Assembly (NCBI GenBank): GCA_013115125.1
Contig: JABANN010000062.1
Location: 22,556 to 86,555, forward strand
From: Perkinsus olseni
Taxonomy: Eukaryota; Perkinsozoa; Perkinsida
DNA: 64,000 nt
Reading direction: 5' to 3'
Part shown: one piece after another, positions 54,751 to 64,000 of the stretch
How the letters are laid out: every line of letters starts with the position of its first letter
Numbering within the stretch: position 1 is the stretch's first letter
Notes under the pieces: generated by a model
Told to the model about the DNA's origin: nothing
The model's database searches: none
What the model saw: only the letters and a program-made list of their open reading frames with translations
Made by a program: the position numbers and the translations under genes

Positions 54751-56827
54751 CACGCTCCCTTGCAGACACGGGACGCGGGGGACTCGGAGCCGTCCGACGC
54801 CGCTGTACATGCTAGTCAGGGTACCTTCCATGAGACCGAAATGGCACGGTTGATGAATATTGATGGCAGTCGACCGATGAAGGTAGGTCCCCGGTTCGAT
54901 CCCGGCATCCGGCATTCTACTCCTTTGCCCTCTACTATCAGTTCACCACCGCTGAGATCCTACGAGTAGGATATAAAGGCCATACCCTATCAGAGCCCTT
55001 CGCCGGGTACGCCCCTCCAATCGCCTCGAGCGTCATCATCCGTATCCAGCAGGTCACCACCCGCCAACCGTTATGCTGACATGATCGTGCCTGACACGCT
55101 CCTGCAAGGCCAGTCGCCGGCCTGGGAGATCTGGCCCCACTCTCCCGATAAGGCATCGGAAATACTGTAACTGTGGATCCTTCGGGGTCCCTCGGGTAGT
55201 CCGGTTTTAAGGTACAAGTTCGATCAGAGTACTAGCCCCTGTGTCCAGTCGATAGTGAAGGAAGCTATGAAACACATATCAGTGGCGGTGAGTTATGTCG
55301 CACAACGCAGGTTCGAATCCCAGGCAGGGCATCTCCACTCTGATAGGCACCATGCGTCAATTTTACCGACACAAAGCAGCAGGGCAACCCCACCAACGCC
55401 CAAGTCCTCCACATTAGGGGCGATGATGATGTTGGCTGCTTCGCCTCTCTCGGCTACTCGACTGTCCACAAGAATGTCATCAACTTGGGTAAGGCTGCAT
55501 CGTCTGGGGCCTTCCACGGTAGCCCACCGACCGCCTCCTCCAGGCCGCGGCTGCCTCAACGTCGGCACAGCATTCCACCTGTTGATGCACGTCCTCGGTG
55601 TGGCTCATGAGCATCAGCGACCGGACAGGGAAGAGTACCTGCAAGTAGGTTCTAGAGGGTTATGGTTATCATGACCATACGGTTGTTGTTCGTGATTGCA
55701 GGTGAATGAAGGCAGCATCGATGGTGGAATACAGCTGAAGGAGAAGGAGATGAAGATGAGCTTCCAGTGAGTCATCGGTCAGTTCACTTGGGAGTCTGAT
55801 GCTTAACTCTCAGGACCTTACAGGGAACGGGAACAGCATGGGAGGAGACTGTCCTGAGTAAACGGCCGACTTACATGTCACGCGCCACGAAATTAATATC
55901 ACTTCCCTTCAGCTGTGCCATACGATGTGGCTAGCATCACTCATGGGGGCGCCTGCCATTACTCCTTCGGCCGCTTCAGACGAGAGAGTTGTCCCGCGAC
56001 CCTTGCCCCGCGGAGAGTAGATCATCCCTTGCTGCTCACGCCGTCATCACCATACCCATCAGGTCCTGGGGAAGACAGCAGGCGAGGTCATGGGCAATCG
56101 AGCCTTCCTCACAGCCCACGACATAGCCTTGCTACGGATCATGTACTATCGCCAATGCATCATCCTATGGACAGCCAAGCCCTGTGTGTGCAGGTACGGC
56201 TGTGGCGGCGGTCACTATCGTACCGGCGAGGCGCACGTCGCGGCCGCCTCCAACACAGTCTATGATATATCGGGGAAGGCACTGTCGGAGCCCGTCTCAG
56301 TAATGCTCGCCGAGGGGCTGCCCATAGCTTAGCTGCTTGCACAGGTGCTCAAGAAATGCCTACTAGATGACCAGGCAACCTTCGACTGGGAACCGGAAAG
56401 GGAGGCGAAGGTGAAGCCTACGGAACCACCAACGACACCACCAACGAAAGCACCGACAGAGGCTCCCACGGAAGCACCGGTGGAGGCACCGACGACGTCA
56501 GCAGCACCAGAAACAACGAAGGCACCCGAGAGCGAGGCCCAAGGGGGGCATCCGTCAGAGCCCCAGGAAGGCGGGTCTCATGCCGTCAAAATTGCCATCT
56601 GCGGGTTCGCTTGCGTAGCCCTGGTAAGTCATCACTTCACAAATACTGTGTGTAATCGTGTCCTTTGATAGTTCGCATTGGCTGCTTATGCAACACAAGA
56701 GCTATGGTCTCCTGAAGAGAGGGAGGCCAAGGCGAGCGTTAAACGCATCACTCGTCGTGAGGCTGCTGCTGCTGAGCAGCAAAGCGAATCTTTATTAGAG
56801 GATGGCGAACCATCACATGAAGAGTGA
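54750..56827 (+). CDS. Membrane-anchored astacin (M12A) homologue, predicted inactive
   Basis: A multi-exon plus-strand gene. After an exon ending NIDGSRPMK, the astacin domain shows RYKFDQSTSPCVQSIVKEAM, CVNFTDTK, DDVGCFASLGYSTVHKN and GCLNVGTAFHLLMHVLG joined to VAHEHQRPDREEYLQ. The zinc-binding His pattern H-x3-H-x5-H is kept, but the catalytic Glu of HExxH is Leu (CAC CTG TTG ATG CAC). The Met-turn block reads VPYDVASITHG where the family has SxMHY, so its Met is Thr. NRAFLTAHDIALLRIMYY closes the domain. Then a Cys-rich patch, a Thr/Pro/Glu mucin-like stalk (PTEAPTEAPVEAPTTSAAP), a membrane helix (AVKIAICGFACVALFALAA) and a charged tail ending DGEPSHEE. It should be a type I surface protein that binds zinc and perhaps substrate but does not cut. 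The start is not fixed. Confidence 0.82.
54883..54941 (+). repeat. Intron with box-B/T-arm-like module
   Basis: A 59-nt intron of the astacin-like gene that starts GTAGGTCCCCGGTTCGATCC. It agrees in 14 of 16 bases with the AP-2 alpha intron modules (AGGTCCCGGGTTCGAA). Confidence 0.85.
55288..55346 (+). repeat. Intron with box-B/T-arm-like module
   Basis: A 59-nt intron of the astacin-like gene (donor GTGAGTTATG, acceptor CTGATAG) containing ACGCAGGTTCGAATCCCAGG, an exact box B match. Confidence 0.85.
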
Positions 56828-57473
56828 ACAATGACATGTTATTGCCTTTTGGGTGCTTTGATTATTATTATCATCTTGTGTTCTCAAGTGCCCTTGGCGT
56901 GGGTGATGTATGAAATACTAACTGTAACTAAGCGGTTAGAGTATAGAAGAAGTATTGTCGGCTGTGCTGGCCGACGATGAGATGATGTCATCATAACACA
57001 GCGGCACAAACTCCGTCATGTTACTTCGAACTAAACCGACATGATGTGAAGAAGCCCTTTAGTAGTACCGTGCATGTTACAACAATACGACGACGACAAT
57101 AACAAGTATCGTCGTCGATGATAATAGAACGGTTGAACGAGACGACGGGTTCTCGCCTTTACTGTATGATGATGGTCACCTGAGATGTCACCAATGCTCC
57201 GATGTGCTATGAGTCTATCAACACCTCAACTGATGTTGCTGCTGCAGTTGGTTGTTGTTGTTGGGAGCTCATGGCATGCAGATGTTGGACTCCTCATCGA
57301 GGACGCTCCCATCGACCTCGGCGTCCGGTGAGCAATCCACAAACACATTCTCTGACACCACAGGCCATCACCCCACCACATGGCCCGGCAACTCACCAGC
57401 TTTGATGTTCTGTTTCATCTTCTGCTTGTAAGTGTATATCTGAAAGCTGTAGAGTCCACGCCCTCGGTGATGG
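56828..57473. other. Convergent intergenic region
   Basis: The 3' flanks of the astacin-like gene (plus) and the membrane protein gene (minus) meet here. Short A/T-rich and CGT triplet stretches occur (about 57080-57120). No gene is supported. Confidence 0.55.
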
Positions 57474-60400
57474 CTACCAAACCTCTTCGTCCAGTAGCTC
57501 ATCAAATCTCCAGTTGCCGGTGCTGCCTCGCCTGCCGGTCTTGTCATTAATTCGAATGTAGTCTCTGCGTTGAAGCACTGCCATGCACCGGCAATATCCC
57601 CACTTACTTGAATGATTGGGTGTTGGGTGGGTCCAGCTGCCCCGAGGCGACGATGTCTCCGAACACCCTGCCAACACACTTGCCATAAACAGAGGTCAAA
57701 GATACCTTACTGGCCGATATCACAACTCGGAATCCTATCACCAAAGATGCTATCGGGATCCGTGTTGGACTGAGCCAATACCATCGATTTCCATTCCAAA
57801 GACCAACCCGGAATATGCTGAGAAGGAAAGATACCGTCCGCACAGCGAAGATTTGCGGGAGAGACGCACCTTCCGCCTGGCATCCTCTGAATGCTCATCT
57901 GTGTCCTCATCGTACTCCGAGATCGGATATCTGAGGAGCAGTGTAGATCGTTCTACACACAGTCTTGCCTGCCTACTGATCGTCGAACCTCGGCGGGGAG
58001 TCCAGACTCCGCAAGCGTTTAACCTGTCAGGCATGGACGACCAGCGGCGGCGGCGGCGGTGCAGCTGTAACGATGGTCACCTTCCCGCCTGTTATTGTTA
58101 TTCGATGATGTGCAGTGTTCTTGCTCACTGTGGTCGAGAGGAGGACCTTCCGTCCAGATCCAACGTCCTCCGAGGATGCTGCAATGAGGCGAGCTCTCCC
58201 GGACCCCATTCGTGAATGGCCCGAGCGAGGGAGGATGCGATAGCGTTGCGATAGAGGTCCTCCGACCCAATGCAGCATTGATTGGTCCCTTCTCACGCTT
58301 ATTGCCGCTGCCGTCGCTCTGTCCGCTGCCCGCTGGTGGTATCGGGGTCGAGAAAACCTTGGAGACCTCGTACTCGCTAGGAAGACTCTCTACCGCACAC
58401 GATGGTGGAACTTGGTGCTGATGATGATAATGATGACCCACCGACAGCTCGTTTCACGTCCAACTCCATTCCGCCGCCCTTCTGTCCAGCAATCGGGGAA
58501 ACTGACAGAGTACACACAAAGTGCCCATCACCTAGCGCATCACGCCGAGAGTTGAGCGGTTCCTGTAGGAGTTGCGGAAGGAGTGGTATCCGTTCAAAGC
58601 ACGACTCATAAACTGCTGACCATTATCATCATTGCTCTCCATCATCTCCGCTATACTCTTCCTCCCCTTAGCCCAGGCCGGAGTCGGTGGATCTACCGCC
58701 CCTACTGGACTGGCATCAGGGAAGTAACCTGCAAGGCAGTGTCGACTGTCGTCTTCCAAGAGATGCCACTCGCGACACAAAGCGGGACGGCGATTCGAGC
58801 TAGGTTCGACCTTCCGTCCCGCAAAAGGGTTCTACCGCCCTTCCGATCAGTCTAGGGGAAGAGAGCGTGGAGGCGACAACACGCTGTCGAATGCTGTCGA
58901 GACCCCCAAAGCCTGCCTTTGCTCATCTGCCGCTTCACAGAGGCCGACATAGACGTAGTAGTATTGGTACGGGTAATTTGACGAGGTGCTGCAGAGGACT
59001 GCTTCTTCGCCTGCCATGCGCGTGTCAGGTCTCAACGAGGACGACCCCATCAAGAAGGCACCCACCTCGAACTTGCTAGCTAGGTCCCTAACGCGAGACC
59101 GCTGTGTATCGTTGTTGGGTATCATAGCAGTGGCAGCAGCAGCAGCAGAACACTGATGACGGCAAGAAGGGGGATAGGGTCCAGGGGGCGGTGGTGGTGA
59201 GATGCTATCACAACAACGAGGAGACTCACCGAGGATTGGTCCCCGAGGTTGAATACAGAATGATTGCCAACAGACCTGAGGGCAACAGAGACCATGACCA
59301 TGACGACGACATCCTCGATGGGGGTTAACGCGCCCAAATAGCGTGTCTACTACTCTTAACAACAGAGGCTGTTGATACTACACAAGTACGGGTGATGGTA
59401 GCAGTGGCCTTACAGTAGCTTATCGCCTGGAGAGCGTGGCACTGGTACCGAGGATGCTGCTGCAGCGGCGGCACCCTTGGACAGGTCCTCCTCGCTCTCA
59501 TCATTCACACTCGAGCAGCAGAGGGAGTCTGCTGGCACCGAAGAGGAGGAGGAGGAGGAGGAGGCAGCAGGCGGGCCTGAACGGTTCATTTAAGATCGGT
59601 GATGCACCGCCTCTGCCACCTTGAGGGTTGAGCAGGGGCGCAGTCATGACGGTAGGCTTCATCGGGATGGGGACACCCCGGGTCTCCAACCATGACGGTA
59701 TTTGACTGAGTATGTCCTCTAGACTGAAACAGGATGATAGGTCCCGCGAAGGGACACCCCGAGTGGTACTGTCCTAGTGTGTGGTGAGGTGGTTGAGGGC
59801 AGCATGGCTCCAAGGTTTTGGACATTGCTTCAAGTAGTAGCAAGTACACACAAGTGTGCTAGCGAGTACAACAGCAGCAGCAGCAAGAATGATCGCTAAG
59901 GTGAATGATACACCCTCCCATATAGGGCATAACGGCAAAAGAGCCCCCCCCCCAGTCTGAGAGAGCACGAGTGATTGCCGTCTGTTGAGCCACTAACAAA
60001 TACGATGCCCACAAACCACTCATCCTATCATCAATCATTCTCCCAGAGCTGAGTAATCTTTCACGATTTGCATTCGAGTCTGCCCTATCCTCACCATCGG
60101 TGCGATACTGATGACCCTCTGGTTACTCAGGAGCAGTGCTACCGACTATTCTCTGTCGAAGGGTTCCCAGAACATTCGAATGTCCCCTCCCCAAAGAAGC
60201 GTTCTTCTGTTGTTAGTAACAACTTGTTACCCCTGGCCATCAGCGGACGAGGAGCTCACCATTGATCGGCCTCCTTCATGCACTTCTTCATCTCCGACTC
60301 CAATGCCGCCACTCCCGCATCACCTGCATCCGCTAGGCACCCGAACATACCTGCTAGATCCACCCTCCTCGGCTCTGTAGGGGAACCATAGAGAGACATT

Positions 60401-60510
60401 AGGGAAATGCAAGACTACATGAGGGAGGCAAGACCGACACTTGCAGTGAATCACATTAGTTCTTATTGCGAGCATCAAACATACAATTTTCATGATACCA
60501 CCACCCGGCC
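57474..60510 (-). CDS. Unrecognised single-pass membrane protein
   Basis: A multi-exon minus-strand gene. An early exon reads VDLAGMFGCLADAGDAGV, then ALESEMKKCMKEADQ (60365-60260), a two-Cys helical segment that looks lumenal. A clear membrane helix, SFTLAIILAAAAVVLASTLV, then CTCYYLKQCPK, follows at 59930-59830. The cytosolic part is disordered: ILSQIPSWLETRGVPIPM, GGRGGASPILNEPFRP, RDLASKFEVGAFLMGSSS, PTPAWAKGRKSIAEMM, SEYDEDTDEHSEDARRK, and an end DYIRINDKTGRRGSTGNW up to the TAG at 57474. A possible first exon at 60492 opens MKIVCLMLAIRTN. No family is recognised. The order suggests a type I receptor-like or adaptor protein. Exon joins were not all traced. Confidence 0.45.
59536..59576. 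repeat. (GGA)n/(GAG)n microsatellite
   Basis: A GAG triplet run followed by GCAGCAG in what is probably an intron of the membrane protein gene. Confidence 0.9.
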
Positions 60511-60589
60511 ATCCACTAGATTGCACCTCCCGCAAGAGGGCTCAGACCAGGCCGGTCCCGTGAGGAGCTGAAGGGCTACTAGAGTTTGA

Positions 60590-63500
60590 TCACCCTGACC
60601 GGGGCGAGCGACTAATGGAAAAACCAGGCCCCGATGGATTGACAACCCGAAGAGTGGTACAACAGAAAAATGCTGTTGAAGTGAAACATGTGGTCAGAGT
60701 ACTCACGCTTCCTCTTCGTACACTACCTTGGTGCGATGCCGGTTCCTGTAGACGAAGACTTGAGGCCTCAGTGCCTGCAGGGACAAGCATATCTCCTTTG
60801 CCTCGGACCAGCCCATGGTGTATTACGATGGCTATCACTGAAGGGAGGGGCAGGAGGGTGAATCGGTGGTATCCGAGGGTGGAGAAGAGGAGCTCGAACT
60901 CCTCACTGGGCGGGGTGTCGTGTCTCTCACTCATCAAGAACGAATACCGACTCTGATTGGATAGAACCAGGGACCGTCCGGTTATGCAGAATAGCCTATG
61001 CGCTCTCCCGTAGTACCATCGCGGCATGATCCTTCCACTGTATACCTTCTGTCTTATCCACCGTACAAATAGTGTTGATGGGATGCACAAATCGTGACAC
61101 CCCACTCATCGCACTGAAGACGTCCACGTGTATCACACACTGCCCCTCAAGATCGTCCCCCTCCCCGATCAGCTCCACCCAGAACTTCTTGTCGGAGTGA
61201 GAGGCATCTGAAGCCAAGGCGACTCGGAGGCACCAAGGCGACTCGGAGGCACCAAGGCGTTCGGCCGTCCTCACCACGCCCAGCGAGCTCAGCATCTTCC
61301 ACCACGACAGGGAGAGCGGAAGATACGTTGAAACGACCCAGCAAAAGTGGATGGTCCGGATTGTCCCTCCCGACGAGGATCTGATGGCAGGGAAGCGTCA
61401 ATTTCGTGCCGAGCGACGTGCGGACTCACCGCGCCATCTGAACGGTTCCGCCTGACAACCTCGGATAGCTGGTGCATCGCGTGTCCACTGGGGTAGTTGT
61501 ATACCGAGGCCGTTGCTCGTGCTCCGAAGGGAACAACCTCAGGCGGACGATGATATCAAAGACAAGACCATACCCGCCAACGGACAGAACTACCACTTCT
61601 ACTCACACAAGCTTCCCGCAGCAGGAGCAGCGGCACTGAGTTCAGAGGTGAGCCCACGCCCTCACGAGTGTGAGCCCATTATCCCGACCCCCCTCACTGT
61701 AACAATCGCTATCCCAATCAATCCACTTCGTAACACACAGGTTCTGAGCACCCGGTTCCTCGCCATCAACGCCATAATCTTCGCCGCTTTCGAGTTGTAC
61801 GCCTCGGGACCATATCGCCAGGCTTGCGGCGATAGATACTGCAGCAACCTGAGAAATGGTAGCCGCGCTCGCCCTGATGATCGATAAGCTTCTCTCTACC
61901 GATAGGCCCCGCAAGCGGCTACAACTGCCAACGCCAGGAGGCTAGGGAAGATGAATCTGATCTCCTTGTGTGGTAGTAGGGACAGCACGCTGACCGGCGC
62001 CACGTACCATACCATTAGTAATGGTAAAAGGGGGAGCACCTGCAACAACAAGATGAGCCCTCCTCGAGTCGGGCCTGCGATAGGCGATATAATGCTCAGC
62101 TGGGTCCAAAGAAGGGATGAGGCCCCCGTTCTGCACTCCACAACAGTGGGCACCTCAACTCCCACTATGGGCCGAGCGATGCTCTACCCACTTCTAATCT
62201 AGGATCATCGCGCTCTCTCAGAGAAATACTCTCGCTGTGCTTTGGAACGACACTATCGCTACTATTACCATCATCGTGATGGTGACACGGCAAGGGCGAA
62301 GAGCACTTCGCTAAGCACCCTCTAGATACAGCAGTGTCTCGACGACCAGTCATGCCCAGTGAGCCACCGAGTTGCGGTATATAATGTGATACTCCCGGAT
62401 GGACCCTCCAATGACACAATGGAACTTCCCTCGTAGTACAACAGCCTCCACTGCTGTGGCGACAAGCAATGGTGACCATCGATCTGATTCGTTACTGAGT
62501 TGCTATATGTTGTACAGCCCTCTAACGTCCGATGAGAATAGGAGTACCCAACACCCTATCGGGCTGGGTTCAGCTACCGAGTCTCGGGTTTAAAGATGTG
62601 GCTTTATCCCCACAGGGACTCTATTGGGGGCAGGTTCGCCGATATCCCAAAATGCATAACACGAGGCAGTCCCCTAGATTATCGAGCGTCGACTAAGAGG
62701 TACGGCCCCCATCCCATCAGCTACGCATTTACCTGCTTATCCGAAGACCCCACTGGAGGCCTCAAGGCAGCTACTGGTAGTAGCAACAGCAATGGTCCAA
62801 GGCCCTGAGCGAAGGCTGATGATTGTAGTCGGGCGACAGAAGGGCCGGTCACCGTACCCGTATGGTTGCGTTAGTCAAGTACCAATGCCAGGGCTGAGTA
62901 CCCCAGAGGTGGGACTTGTTCTCAACAGCATTGAACCAAAACACCCATCCCTCCGGCCACATAACCATCCCTCGCTGCCACATCTGATCGAAGCTCGCTG
63001 CCATTCACCTCTACCAAGTCTCTCCTCACCAGAGTGTCCAGTGGTATCGACAGCACTACCCCGTAGACTGCTGCCTTGAGAGCGCTTAACTTCACTACCA
63101 CCACTGACGTGACCAACTGCACAGACATTAGGAGACAAAACCGAGTGCCTCGCTAACCTACCGCCCTCACACCACCATTGTGTTGCATCACTTCCCGTAC
63201 AATGATCTCGATACCCAGGGCCAGTGATATCGCTAGCAGGTCGCAGCGGAACACCAACGCTGTGAAGGTCTGTGACAGGGGTGAACGGGAGGCGGGAAGA
63301 GGGAAAGGTGTGGTACCATGACTTGCATGGCCGTTAGAGTCTTCCTTTCAATGTACAATGCTAGGCTGTGCGTACCTGCCTGAGGATGCTGCTGAGGGAA
63401 CATCAACTACCGCACCAACGTACTCAGTATGAGCCCGAATGAATTTGGAAGTAGCCTGGTGTAGTAGAACGAGAGATGAAAGCACCCCGTGACGCACAGT

Positions 63501-63917
63501 GTAATGATGACCTGAGAGAAGCTCAACAGCAGCAAGGACCACCGGAGGCTAGTACTGGTAGGGCCGGTTTGCTCGACGCTGGGCACGCATTCCTCAACCG
63601 CCGTAGTGCTGCTGCCGCTATCACAGCCATGGTCCCTCTCACCACGAACCTTCACACGCACCATCACTCCAGGCGTTAAGTGGTGTACTACAGTGAGAGT
63701 ATCCTGTTGTCCTGTGAGTGTCCCATTGTCAAGTCTATCAGCCTTACTGTGGGCCAGGATGATACTGCCAGGACCAGAGACCCTGATAGACAACTACTGA
63801 GAAGGAGAGAGGAGCAACCCGACCACCACCTAGGAACGTCCTTGGAACTACTCCTGGGAATTCTACATGATCGTAGGCCTGTAGGTCTGTACCGTGGTAA
63901 AGGAAATCATGTACGGC
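60590..63917 (-). CDS. ALG12: ALG12-type alpha-1,6-mannosyltransferase (GT22), 5' exon outside window
   Basis: Exons in order on the minus strand match ALG12 closely: [19 protein letters not shown] and [13 protein letters not shown] (63915-63810), [19 protein letters not shown] (63480-63420), [19 protein letters not shown] with [14 protein letters not shown] (62985-62870), [36 protein letters not shown] (61990-61930, the GT22 HKE-RF signature), and [17 protein letters not shown] (61150-61100). The enzyme adds the eighth mannose to the lipid-linked N-glycan precursor in the ER lumen, using dolichol-phosphate-mannose. The first exon visible begins right after an acceptor CTCTAG at 63918, so the N terminus lies past the window edge. 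A 19-nt tandem duplication lies near 61210-61260. The 3' end at 60590 is approximate. Some middle exons (62.2-62.6 kb) were not resolved. Confidence 0.88.
60950..61005 (-). repeat. ALG12 intron with a degenerate T-arm-like module
   Basis: Before the acceptor CAATCAG on the minus strand stands CGGTCCCTGGTTCTATCC, like the modules in AP-2 alpha and astacin introns but with GGTTCTA in place of GGTTCGA. It may be an older copy. Confidence 0.5.
61206..61258. repeat. 19-nt tandem repeat (caaggcgactcggaggcac)
   Basis: Two full copies and a part of a third lie near an exon edge of ALG12. In the frame that reads LGASESPW it would add a short duplicated peptide. Confidence 0.85.
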
Positions 63918-64000
63918 CTAGAGTAAGGGGAAACCCATAGACGCTGAGGTTGGGAGAGGCATACGCGAAACCAGAACCCGCGAGAGGGGACACCAGGTGT

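Overview
The window is nuclear DNA from a protist, most likely a perkinsid (Perkinsus-like alveolate). Five things point there. Most genes are cut by very short GT-AG introns (about 40-90 nt). Gene spacing is tight on both strands. The gene content is eukaryotic (AP-2 alpha, ALG12, TMEM43, PP2C, astacin). There are families of small secreted proteins with no recognisable relatives. Finally, bases 31951-31966 exactly match the 3' 16 nt of the dinoflagellate/perkinsid spliced leader. The species call is inference; the gene calls rest on motifs read by eye from translated exons.

Layout. 1-10.5 kb: a minus-strand tandem array of five DASS-type (DiT1/CitT-like) dicarboxylate transporters, four complete and one cut by the window edge, all without introns. 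10.6-14.4 kb: a plant-type MSH1 (MutS core fused to a C-terminal GIY-YIG nuclease). 14.7-18.1 kb: an unrecognised multi-exon gene. 18.4-19.6 kb: transaldolase. 20.3-22.0 kb (+): PP2C phosphatase. 22.5-23.8 kb (+): tandem ubiquitin-like-domain protein. 24.2-24.6 kb: small secreted protein. 25.5-31 kb (-): large WD40 protein or two adjacent ones. 31-32 kb: weak ankyrin-like exons and the relict spliced leader. 32.5-40.1 kb (-): a family of small secreted modular proteins with one, two and three modules, the last decayed; a hAT-like MITE lies at 35.2-35.7 kb. 41.9-48.9 kb (-): AP-2 alpha adaptin. 49.3-50.8 kb (+): a putatively N-myristoylated protein joining a 3-hydroxyacyl-CoA dehydrogenase NAD domain to a RING finger. 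51.2-52.8 kb (+): TMEM43 homologue. 52.9-54.3 kb (+): D-2-hydroxyacid dehydrogenase. 54.7-56.8 kb (+): membrane-anchored astacin homologue lacking the catalytic Glu. 57.5-60.5 kb (-): unrecognised membrane protein. 60.6-63.9 kb (-): ALG12 mannosyltransferase, whose first exon is probably outside the window.

The genes do not form one pathway. Several serve the endomembrane system (AP-2, ALG12, TMEM43, astacin, secreted family) and several serve organelle or central metabolism (DASS carriers, MSH1, transaldolase, 2-hydroxyacid dehydrogenase). The least expected signals are MSH1 outside plants, the NAD-domain/RING fusion with a lost catalytic His, short introns that carry a tRNA T-arm (box B) sequence, the modular secreted family, and the relict spliced leader.
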